NCBI RefSeq assembly: GCF_021117425.1
Contig: NZ_CP088298.1
Span: forward strand, 2,170,001 to 2,234,000
Source: Brevibacterium zhoupengii
Lineage (GTDB): Bacteria; Actinomycetota; Actinomycetes; Actinomycetales; Brevibacteriaceae
DNA: 64,000 bases
Direction of reading: 5' to 3'
Shown in pieces: positions 34,256 through 41,208 of this stretch (its first letter is position 1; each line of letters begins with the position of its first letter). The position numbers were made by a program, and so were the translations under genes. The notes beneath the pieces are model-generated. The model had not been told where the DNA came from. It searched no databases and was given only the letters and a program-made list of their open reading frames with translations.

Positions 34256-34298
34256 CGCCCCTGTGGTGGTCATCTCGTGGCCCTGCAGGGGCGATTTC
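34256..34298. terminator. Bidirectional terminator between convergent genes
   Basis: TCGCCCCTG (34256-34264) pairs with CAGGGGCGA (34287-34295), followed by TTT. Confidence 0.7.
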
Positions 34299-34312
34299 GT
34301 GCATTCATGGCC

Positions 34313-34576
34313 TCATTGTTTCCCGTCCCATTGCACATCGTCGGGGTGCAGCCATACCCCGGTGAACTTCTTTCGCCTGTCGATGAACTCGACGAAGATC
34401 GCGTTTCCTTCTTCGTCTAACCGGAGTGCGTGCCCTGGTTTCCATTCTTCGCCGTCGCGTTCCCACATGATGCGTGCTTGGACTGGGATGCGTTTTCGTG
34501 CCGGTCTGTCGCGTGCTGGTAGGCCGTTGAGGATGTCTTGCTGGTTGGATGGGTTCCCGGTGAACTGTTCGTACAT
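34313..34576 (-). CDS. 87-residue hypothetical protein
   Basis: A protein with a beta-rich middle (RKRIPVQARIMWERDGEEWKPGHALRLDEEGNAIFVEFIDRRKKFTGVWLHPDDVQW). No known domain. It is separated from the upstream HTH gene by a terminator, so it may have its own promoter. Confidence 0.6.
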   Translation of the reverse strand: MYEQFTGNPSNQQDILNGLPARDRPARKRIPVQARIMWERDGEEWKPGHALRLDEEGNAIFVEFIDRRKKFTGVWLHPDDVQWDGKQ

Positions 34577-34599
34577 GTGTTCTATTGTGCACCTTAGGG

Positions 34600-34636
34600 A
34601 GAAGAAAAGACCACCCCGGCATGATTGCCAGGGTGG
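34600..34636 (-). terminator. Terminator of the minus-strand repressor operon
   Basis: CCACCCCGGCA (34611-34621) with TGCCAGGGTGG (34626-34636). On the minus strand the stem is followed by TCTTTTCTTC. Confidence 0.75.
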
Positions 34637-34653
34637 CCCATAGGTGACGGCGG

Positions 34654-34950
34654 CTAGTGGGACTCTGCAAGGTAGGTTTGCGCGAGCCGTATCGTTTCAG
34701 GGTCTAGGGGGCGTGTAGACACCCAATCCTTCGGAGCACCGTGAGCGCGATGGTCGCCGGTGCGGCGGTACAACACGCCGCAGACACCAACGTCCAGGTT
34801 CCCGTTTATCAGTTGCAGTCGGAGCTTGTGTTGTGTCATCCCGGTGAGTGTGGCGAGTTCGGCAATGCTGACATTATGGTCTTTCATGCATTCGCGAACG
34901 TTGCCCATGAATTCGGCTACCCAGGCCCTGGTTTCTTCGCTGGTCTTCAT
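34654..34950 (-). CDS. HTH protein, putative repressor of the element
   Basis: A 98-residue protein. The segment VRECMKDHNVSIAELATLTGMTQHKLRLQLINGNLDV looks like an XRE-type HTH, and the C-terminal half is unusual (GVLYRRTGDHRAHGAPKDWVSTRPLDPETIRLAQTYLAES). Divergent orientation to the main block and position at the far end fit a master repressor. Start ATG 34950 follows AAAGGAG. It starts one base after the stop of the preceding gene. Confidence 0.65.
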   Translation of the reverse strand: MKTSEETRAWVAEFMGNVRECMKDHNVSIAELATLTGMTQHKLRLQLINGNLDVGVCGVLYRRTGDHRAHGAPKDWVSTRPLDPETIRLAQTYLAESH

Positions 34951-34951
34951 T

Positions 34952-35176
34952 TCAGTTCTCTCCTTTGAGTACTCGGTTGTATGCGGACTTCACTTCTGCG
35001 TGCTCGTCCCTAGCTTCACGGTACTGCTCAACCATAGAGTCGAACGTGAACCCGTAGCATTCGTCGGCTACGGCTGAGGCAATGGCCCCGGCGAGGTACT
35101 GCATTTGGCTGCTCAACGCTTCTTCACGTCGGGCGAGTGTGACAATATGGGCTGATTGGGTGAGTGTGTCAGTCAT
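34952..35176 (-). CDS. 74-residue helical protein
   Basis: An acidic, mostly helical protein (LARREEALSSQMQYLAGAIASAVADECYGFTFDSMVEQYREARDEHAEVKSAYNRVL). First gene of the minus-strand operon, after GAAGGA. Its start lies about 30 bases from the right arm-type repeat. Unknown function. Confidence 0.65.
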   Translation of the reverse strand: MTDTLTQSAHIVTLARREEALSSQMQYLAGAIASAVADECYGFTFDSMVEQYREARDEHAEVKSAYNRVLKGEN

Positions 35177-35205
35177 GGCGATCCTTCTCTGTGAGTGGTG
35201 GTCAC

Positions 35206-35223
35206 CTAGTCCCCACGTAGTCC
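35206..35223 (+). repeat. Putative right integrase arm-type site
   Basis: CTAGTCCCCACGTAGTCC matches the left copy at 26443-26460 in 16 of 18 positions, with the same two TAGTCC half-sites 11 bases apart and the same orientation. Confidence 0.7.
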
Positions 35224-35272
35224 TCGAAGATTGGTGGTTACTGTTGTTGCTGGTGACAGGCTCATGAGGGAT

Positions 35273-35289
35273 ATTCCCCTAAGCTCCAC
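35273..35289 (+). repeat. attR core of the integrated element
   Basis: ATTCCCCTAAGCTCCAC, identical to the 3' end of tRNA-Ala at 26314-26330. The upstream T-arm part of the tRNA is missing here, so this is the displaced tRNA tail. Confidence 0.9.
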
Positions 35290-35325
35290 AGGTTGGTCTC
35301 ACAGCGGTGCAGAGGTGGTCGCGGG

Positions 35326-35694
35326 TTGAAGCTGCAGACATTGACCATGACCGGGATTCTGGGTCTCGCAGGCATCGCACACTTCCTCAAGCCCGAGACC
35401 TTCGACTCGATCGTTCCGCCCCGTCTGGGCAATCCCCGTTTCTGGACCTATGCCAGTGGTGCTGCCGAACTCGGCTGCGCCACGATGCTCGCTGTGCCTG
35501 CCACACGTCGGCTGGGCGGCTCGGCCTCTGCCGCGCTCATGGTCGGTGTCTTTCCGGCCAACATCTACACCGTGAAGAAGCACTGGCACAGTCCTCGAGG
35601 ACGTGCGATCGCTCTGGCTCGTCTGCCGCTGCAGGTACCGCTCGTGTGGATGTCCTGGACCATTGCCCTCGGTCCGGCCGAAGCCTCAGACTGA
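35326..35694 (+). CDS. DoxX-like small membrane protein
   Basis: A 122-residue protein with about four hydrophobic helices and the family start GILGLAGIAHFLKPETFDSIVPP. It belongs to the DoxX-like group of unknown or quinone-linked function. I prefer TTG 35326, after AGAGGTGG; ATG 35347 is the alternative. It starts 37 bases after attR, so its original upstream sequence was next to tRNA-Ala before integration and its promoter may have been displaced. Confidence 0.75.
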   Translation: MKLQTLTMTGILGLAGIAHFLKPETFDSIVPPRLGNPRFWTYASGAAELGCATMLAVPATRRLGGSASAALMVGVFPANIYTVKKHWHSPRGRAIALARLPLQVPLVWMSWTIALGPAEASD

Positions 35695-37842
35695 GATCTG
35701 GTGGGCAGCGGTGACCAATTCTGCGGTTGCCCGTGTCATCGACACATAGCGGTCCACCCCACCCTGCACACCGGTGCCGAAGCAAGGAGGGTCTACGACG
35801 ATGACCAGATCGAATTCCAGTCCCTTGACCTCAGCCGGCCGCATCACAGAGACTCGTTCAGCTTGGATGACGTTCCACGCGTCCGGTTCCATCGTGATGA
35901 CACAGACGACCCCCTGGCTGTGCGAGTCCAACCAGGCACCGACCAGAGACAGTACCTCGTCTGCGCGGATGTGACGGACTGGGACACCTGACTGGCGAAC
36001 CGAATGTGGCACATTGGCGTGAGGGATGACCTCACGGATCACTGGTTCTGCTCGACTCATCACCTCGGCGGGGGTGCGGTAGTTGATGCTGAGGTGAACC
36101 TCCTCGACGTTCAGACCGAGGTGACTCAACCGCTCGTCCCAGGTCTGGAGGAAGCCATGACGTGCCTGTGCCGGGTCACCGACGATGGTGAAGCTCTTGG
36201 ACGGACACCGGTCAAGGAGCATGTGCCACTGTGCATCGGTGAGTTCCTGCGCTTCGTCGACGATGATGTGCCCGTAGGGACCCGCGAGAAGGTCAGGGGC
36301 GAGAGTCTCCCGAGCCGAAGGATTGTCCAGCGCGCCTCGCAGGTCCTCGCCCTTGAGCATCTGCATCTGCATCAACTCACTGTCGTCAGCGGCAACGAGA
36401 TCCGCAACGACATCGGCCATGCGATCTTGCTCAGCTGCCGCCTCCGCCTCGGCACGTCGTCGCCGTCTCAGGTCAACAGGGTCACCGATTCGACGCCTGG
36501 CTGCGTCGAGGAATGGAATGTCCGCCTTCGTCCAGTCCCTGGCTCCGGATCGCTGCAGCCACGTCACATCTTCGTCTCTGAGGTCGGGTGCGACCAGACC
36601 CAGGTAGGCAGGCACGCTCCATAGATCACCCGCGATGTCCAGGGGATCGAGGATGGGCCAAGCGTTGGTCAGGACCTCTCGCAGATCGGGATCCTGTGCG
36701 ATGAATCCACGGACCTGTTCAGGTTCGGCCTCCTCATCGGCTTCGACGACGATGTCGGTGAGAATATCCAGCAGTTCGTTCCAGACCAGATCACGCGCCG
36801 TGTTGTGGTCGACGTCGCCGCCGTGCGTTGTGAATGCCGTTGCCCAATCGCCTGGAGTGACCGACAGCTCGCCCCACGTCGTGTCGATCGTCAGTGCGGT
36901 GGTGGGGGCTTCCTCGTAGATGCTCACGGCACGGTCGATGACCGCACCGGGATTCAGTTTCCCTTTGAGCCGAGCGCTGCGCTCGTCGTCATCGGTCACA
37001 GCGGTCTCAGGCACAAGGTCGTCCAGAGTGCACAGGCGCACACCGTCCTCGCCGAGGCGTGGCAGCACATCGTCGACATATGACAGATACGCGGGATTGG
37101 GACCGACGAAGAGCAGGCCGCCACTGCTGGCGATGCCAGGAACGGAGTAGAGGAGGTAGGCGGCACGGTGTAGGGCGACTACCGTCTTTCCGGTTCCCGG
37201 CCCTCCGTCGACGACCAGCGGCGAGTCGGCCGGGGCACGGATGATCGAGTCCTGATCGGCCTGGATGGTGGAGAGGACATCGTGCATCTTGTCCGATCGG
37301 CTGGACCCCAGAGAAGCGATGAACGCTGACTGATCGTCGAGGGCAGTGCTCTCATCGACGCTCGCCGAGGTGAATCCTTCGTCCCAATAGTCTGTGATCA
37401 GGCCGTTCGACCAGCGATAGCGACGCCGTGTTGACAGCCCCATCGGCTCGGCGAGCGTGGCCGCGAAGAACGGCTCGGCCATCGGCGCCCGCCAATCGAT
37501 GAGCAGGTTGTGCCCGCTTTCATCGCGCAATCCCATTCGACCGATGTAGACGACCTCACCGGAGTCGGCGAACACCATCCGTCCCAGGCATATGTCGACG
37601 GCGAAACGCTGCAGCAGATTCAGTTCGGACGACAGACGATGGATGGCAACATCGCGGTCCAGTGCGGATTCGCCAGAACCTCCGGGGGAGCGACGGAGGT
37701 CGGCGAGTCGAGATTCGACAGTGGCCAGTTCGCTGTCGATTTCCGCGGAGATGCGAGCGAAATGGGCGTCATCGGCGGCGATGTGTTTCGACGTGTTCTT
37801 GGCAGAGAGTCGGGAGGGCAAATTGAAGACGGTGGAGGGCAC
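35686..37842 (-). CDS. helR: HelD/HelR-type RNA polymerase-associated ATPase
   Basis: A 718-residue superfamily 1 helicase-like ATPase. The N-terminal coiled-coil (DAHFARISAEIDSELATVESRLADLRRS) is followed by Walker A VDGGPGTGKTVVALHRAAYLLY, the segment GHIIVDEAQELTDAQWHMLLDRC and motif SINYRTPAEVM. HelD proteins free stalled RNA polymerase, and the HelR branch displaces rifamycins. I chose GTG 37842, six bases after AAAGGA; the near-perfect RAE motif lies 50 bases upstream of that start. The ATG at 37917 would put the RAE inside the gene. Confidence 0.82.
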   Translation of the reverse strand: MPSTVFNLPSRLSAKNTSKHIAADDAHFARISAEIDSELATVESRLADLRRSPGGSGESALDRDVAIHRLSSELNLLQRFAVDICLGRMVFADSGEVVYIGRMGLRDESGHNLLIDWRAPMAEPFFAATLAEPMGLSTRRRYRWSNGLITDYWDEGFTSASVDESTALDDQSAFIASLGSSRSDKMHDVLSTIQADQDSIIRAPADSPLVVDGGPGTGKTVVALHRAAYLLYSVPGIASSGGLLFVGPNPAYLSYVDDVLPRLGEDGVRLCTLDDLVPETAVTDDDERSARLKGKLNPGAVIDRAVSIYEEAPTTALTIDTTWGELSVTPGDWATAFTTHGGDVDHNTARDLVWNELLDILTDIVVEADEEAEPEQVRGFIAQDPDLREVLTNAWPILDPLDIAGDLWSVPAYLGLVAPDLRDEDVTWLQRSGARDWTKADIPFLDAARRRIGDPVDLRRRRRAEAEAAAEQDRMADVVADLVAADDSELMQMQMLKGEDLRGALDNPSARETLAPDLLAGPYGHIIVDEAQELTDAQWHMLLDRCPSKSFTIVGDPAQARHGFLQTWDERLSHLGLNVEEVHLSINYRTPAEVMSRAEPVIREVIPHANVPHSVRQSGVPVRHIRADEVLSLVGAWLDSHSQGVVCVITMEPDAWNVIQAERVSVMRPAEVKGLEFDLVIVVDPPCFGTGVQGGVDRYVSMTRATAELVTAAHQISV

Positions 37843-37891
37843 ACAGAATCCTTTGTCAGACGAGTGAAGACTCCATTGTTCCCCCTGACCA

Positions 37892-37910
37892 GGGCCTTGC
37901 GGCAAGCCCC
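37892..37910. promoter_or_regulatory. Rifamycin-associated element (RAE)-like palindrome
   Basis: GGGCCTTGCGGCAAGCCCC differs at one position from the 19-base RAE consensus as I recall it (GGGGCTTGCGGCAAGCCCC). RAE motifs precede rifamycin-inducible resistance genes in actinobacteria. It lies upstream of the HelR-like gene on the minus strand and 22 bases before the divergent glucosidase ATG. Confidence 0.8.
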
Positions 37911-37931
37911 CATCCATGGCATATTCTGATA

Positions 37932-39296
37932 ATGGCAGGGACTCCGGAATTCGCTCCACTGGTATTGCAGACATTGAGCGGTCTGCGCTTCTCAACAGCC
38001 ACATCCGCATTTCAAATCGAGGGCGCACGAACACTGGATGGCCGAGGGCGGTCCATCTGGGATGAGTTCGTTGACGAGCCCGGCAATGTCATCGACTCCA
38101 GCACTGCTGACCCGGGACCCGACAGCTATCACCGCAGTTCCGAGGACGCAGCGCTGCTGACAGGCCTTGGCGTTGACCGATACCGGTTCTCGATCTCCTG
38201 GGTCCGAATCATCGCCGACGGTATGGCCGGGGCGAAGCCCAATGCAGCCGGCCTGGACTATTACGATCGCGTCGTCGACGAACTTCTGGCTGCCGGGGTC
38301 ACACCGGAACCCACTCTCTACCATTGGGACCTTCCCACCGCCCTTGAAGCGGAGGGCGGCTGGTTGAACAGGGACACTGTTCATCGGTTCGGCGACTACG
38401 TCGATGCCGTGGCGGACCGCCTCGGCGATCGTGTCCGCCGTTGGTACACGATCAACGAACCAGCCTCGACCTCGCTTCAGGGGTATGCACTCGGAGAGCT
38501 GGCGCCGGGACGCTCGATGCTCTTCGACGCGCTGCCGACGGTCCATCACCAACTCCTGGCTCACGGGACGGCCACGACGATTCTGCGTGAGTACGGCGCC
38601 CAGCAGGTGGCACCGGCAATCAACCACAGCCTCATCCTTCCCGAAACGGATTCCGGGGCAGACCACGAAGCGGCGGCGACCCTCGATCTCATCTACAACC
38701 GTCTCTTCGCCGATCCGCTGCTGCTGGGTGAGTATCCGGATCTTGATGCACTCGGTGCCCAGATGCCGATCCGCGACGGGGACATGGAGCTCATCTCGAA
38801 ACCCTGCGATGTGTACGGGTTCAACTACTACAACCCGACCACGGTGCGCGGAGTCGACGACGGGCCACTGCCCTTCGAGATGGTTCCCACCTCGGGTGCT
38901 GCGACCACCGGATTCGGGCCGCTGTGGCCGATCCGACCGGACACGCTCAGAGATTTCCTCATCGATATGCGCGCACGCTATGGGGCCAAGCTCCCACCCA
39001 TCGTGATCTCTGAAAACGGTGCGTCCTTTCCCGAACCCGAAGTGTGCACCGAACCGATCCGCGACGACGAGCGCATCGCTTACCTCCATGACCATCTCGA
39101 GGCTGTCGTCGAGGCGATCGTGGCCGGTGTTCCCATCGACGGCTATACCGTGTGGTCGCTGTTGGACAACTTCGAATGGGCGCACGGATACACCCAGCGC
39201 TTCGGGTTGGTCCACGTGAATATGGAAACCGGGCAGCGGACGCCGAAGGCCTCCTACGGGTGGTACCGGGATCTCATCTCTTCGGTTCGGGCATGA
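37932..39296 (+). CDS. GH1 beta-glucosidase
   Basis: A 454-residue glycoside hydrolase of family 1. The acid/base glutamate is in YTINEPAST and the nucleophile in PIVISENGASF; the N-terminal GLRFSTATSAFQIEGA and the C-terminal VWSLLDNFEWAHGYTQRFGLVHV are diagnostic. No signal peptide is visible, so it acts in the cytoplasm on imported beta-glucosides. Its stop overlaps the transporter gene by four bases. Confidence 0.95.
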   Translation: MAGTPEFAPLVLQTLSGLRFSTATSAFQIEGARTLDGRGRSIWDEFVDEPGNVIDSSTADPGPDSYHRSSEDAALLTGLGVDRYRFSISWVRIIADGMAGAKPNAAGLDYYDRVVDELLAAGVTPEPTLYHWDLPTALEAEGGWLNRDTVHRFGDYVDAVADRLGDRVRRWYTINEPASTSLQGYALGELAPGRSMLFDALPTVHHQLLAHGTATTILREYGAQQVAPAINHSLILPETDSGADHEAAATLDLIYNRLFADPLLLGEYPDLDALGAQMPIRDGDMELISKPCDVYGFNYYNPTTVRGVDDGPLPFEMVPTSGAATTGFGPLWPIRPDTLRDFLIDMRARYGAKLPPIVISENGASFPEPEVCTEPIRDDERIAYLHDHLEAVVEAIVAGVPIDGYTVWSLLDNFEWAHGYTQRFGLVHVNMETGQRTPKASYGWYRDLISSVRA

Positions 39297-40561
39297 GCGC
39301 GAAGCCGCCAGGGGAGGACATCCGGTCGGGGAAGAAGGTCGGGCCGCTGTGGATGGTGTGGTTCACTCTGGCCTGGCTGGCCATCTGGACGGTCCAGCTG
39401 ACTCCTATCCAGCTGCTGCTTCCCCTGCAGCTCGACACGCAAAGCGGGCACTGGCTCCATGGAGTCGTCTGGTCCGGAGTCGTGCTCTCCGCAGGCGGAC
39501 TCGCCGGCATCGTCGCGGCCCCGATCGCAGGGACTCTCTCCGACCGCACACGCTCGCGTCTCGGACGCCGCCGCCCCTGGGCCATCGGCGGATCGCTGGG
39601 GGCCGCCGCCGGTCTCCTGCTCACCGGCTGGGCGCAGGGACCGCTGTTCGTCGGAGCCGCCTGGGTCGTCGTCTCCGTTTCGGTAGCCATCGCCTCGGCG
39701 GCGCTGACGGCCCTCATCGCCGACCAACTGGACTCACAGCGGGGATCAGCATCGGCAGCAGCGAGCTCGGCGCAGGCAGTCGGAATCGTCGTCGGCGTCG
39801 GGGCTGTCGTGCTCCTGGGCCTTGGACTCGGGGCCTCCTATGCGCTCCTGGCTGCGATCATCACGGTTGTCGGGGTCGGCACCGCATTCCTTCTGCCCGA
39901 TCCCGCTCCCGACCACCCGAGGATCCTCGCTCTGCATGAGGGACGGGAGCCGATCTCCCGGGCGCGGATCTCCTCTCTGCTCGATCACAATTTCAAGTGG
40001 CTGCTCGTCTCGCGGTTCGTCGTCAATGTGGGCAACGCATTTGGGACCTCGCTGCTGCTCTTCTTCCTCATCTACGGAATCGGAGTTCCTGCAGACAGCG
40101 CCGAGGACAAACTGCTCGTCCTCATCGTCATCTACACGATTTTCGTCGTCATCTCCTCGATCGTGCTGGGGACCATCTCGGATCGTTCGGGGAATCGTCG
40201 CTTCTGGACGATCACCTCGGCGTTGGTGCAAGCCTGTTCGGGTGTCATCATTCTCGTTAGCCCGGAGTTCCTCACCACTGCCATTGCGGCTGCCGTGATG
40301 GGAACCGGCTATGGAGCGTACATGGCGGTCAGCCTGGCATTCGCCACCGACCTGCTGCTCGATCCCGATGATCACGCACGCGATCTGAGCATGGTCAACA
40401 ATTCCGCAGCGCTGGGACAGCTGGTCGGACCGCTGCTGGGAGCGGGACTCGTGGCCCTCGTCGGAGGGTTCTGGCTGCTCTTCGCCGCGGCAGCGTGTGT
40501 CTCAATCCTCGGTGCGGTGATGACGCTGACGGTACGCCCGAAGACCCTCCCGGTGCGCTGA
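39293..40561 (+). CDS. MFS transporter, probable sugar/glucoside importer
   Basis: A 422-residue polytopic protein with about 12 helices. The loop GTLSDRTRSRLGRRRPWAIGGSLG resembles SLC45/GPH-type sugar transporters. The ATG overlaps the glucosidase stop (ATGA), which ties the pair to uptake and cleavage of a beta-glucoside. Substrate is unproven. Longer in-frame starts lie inside the glucosidase gene. Confidence 0.88.
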   Translation: MSAKPPGEDIRSGKKVGPLWMVWFTLAWLAIWTVQLTPIQLLLPLQLDTQSGHWLHGVVWSGVVLSAGGLAGIVAAPIAGTLSDRTRSRLGRRRPWAIGGSLGAAAGLLLTGWAQGPLFVGAAWVVVSVSVAIASAALTALIADQLDSQRGSASAAASSAQAVGIVVGVGAVVLLGLGLGASYALLAAIITVVGVGTAFLLPDPAPDHPRILALHEGREPISRARISSLLDHNFKWLLVSRFVVNVGNAFGTSLLLFFLIYGIGVPADSAEDKLLVLIVIYTIFVVISSIVLGTISDRSGNRRFWTITSALVQACSGVIILVSPEFLTTAIAAAVMGTGYGAYMAVSLAFATDLLLDPDDHARDLSMVNNSAALGQLVGPLLGAGLVALVGGFWLLFAAAACVSILGAVMTLTVRPKTLPVR

Positions 40562-40581
40562 GGCTGCCCGCCGGGCGGACG

Positions 40582-41133
40582 TCAGGAGATGCCGAGGAGC
40601 TTCCCGCTCTTCGCGAGTTCAGGATCGGTGCAGGATGCCAGATCGAAGCAGCAGGGACGTCGTTTCCCTGACTCCAGCTTCGAGATCGCAACTTCGACGC
40701 GGCGGGCACGGGTATCAGCGTTCTTCGTCGCCTGAATCCACCTCACCCATTCCCACCGTGCCATCGGCGTCAGGCTTGCCCAGACCTCGGTGAGTTCGGG
40801 TGCGTCATCGAGGGCTGCGCCGAAGTCATCGGGAATCGAGGTCTCCGGCCATTCCTTCGTGGGAGTCAGCGACACTTCCACCGAACCGTCCACCTCGGCA
40901 TTCAGCGCTGCAGACAGCTCGTCGGTGACATTGATCCAATGCCCGCGCATGCCGTCGGGCTCGACCACGGTAGTGAAGTCCACACCTCCAGCCGTGCCCC
41001 GAGCTGCTACCTGCCCGCGGGAGGGCAGCTCCGCGCTGGCCTCGGCGGGCAGGCGCAGGATCGGTCTGTCATTGATGACCTCCAGCTGTGCGGAGAACTC
41101 GATGGCCGTGGGCGTGCTCTTCTTCGTGCTCAT
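40582..41133 (-). CDS. DUF1905/YdeI (OmpD-associated) domain protein
   Basis: A 183-residue protein. The N-terminal half (IEFSAQLEVINDRPILRLPAE ... GTAGGVDFTTVVEPDGMRGHWINV) fits DUF1905 and the C-terminal half (LTEVWASLTPMARWEWVRWIQATKNADTRARRVEVAISKLESGKRRPCCFD) the YdeI domain, linked in other bacteria to peptide resistance. Start ATG 41133 lies exactly seven bases after a TATTCT box (41141-41146, minus strand), so the mRNA may be leaderless. Confidence 0.82.
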   Translation of the reverse strand: MSTKKSTPTAIEFSAQLEVINDRPILRLPAEASAELPSRGQVAARGTAGGVDFTTVVEPDGMRGHWINVTDELSAALNAEVDGSVEVSLTPTKEWPETSIPDDFGAALDDAPELTEVWASLTPMARWEWVRWIQATKNADTRARRVEVAISKLESGKRRPCCFDLASCTDPELAKSGKLLGIS

Positions 41134-41208
41134 GGTCACCAGAATAGCGCCCCACCCGGTCGGTGACTTCTTGAATCCTGACCGGTTGGGGCGCCTCCTG
41201 GCCCAGGA

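Larger units (their letters stand above)
26314..35289 (+). mobile_element. Integrated capsid-encoding phage satellite-like element
   Basis: The element lies between two copies of ATTCCCCTAAGCTCCAC, one forming the 3' end of tRNA-Ala(CGC) and the other at 35273-35289. Order: integrase, origin-like region, excisionase-like HTH, two small genes, AAA ATPase, two small genes, WhiB, six small overlapping genes, HK97-type capsid, intergenic region, one small gene, then three minus-strand genes including an HTH repressor candidate. All structural genes other than the capsid are absent. Base composition is visibly AT-richer than the flanks. Size (about 9 kb), integration site and gene set match phage satellites rather than a full prophage. 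Confidence 0.85.

Noticed and set aside
26314..35289. Integrative conjugative element or plasmid
   Set aside because: There is no FtsK/TraB-type transfer protein, relaxase or partition gene, and the capsid gene points to phage-type transfer.
37843..38034. Upstream extension of the HelR-like gene to an earlier ATG (37917 or 38034)
   Set aside because: It would place the RAE palindrome inside the coding region and overlap the divergent glucosidase gene; GTG 37842 has a good ribosome site and fits the family N-terminus.
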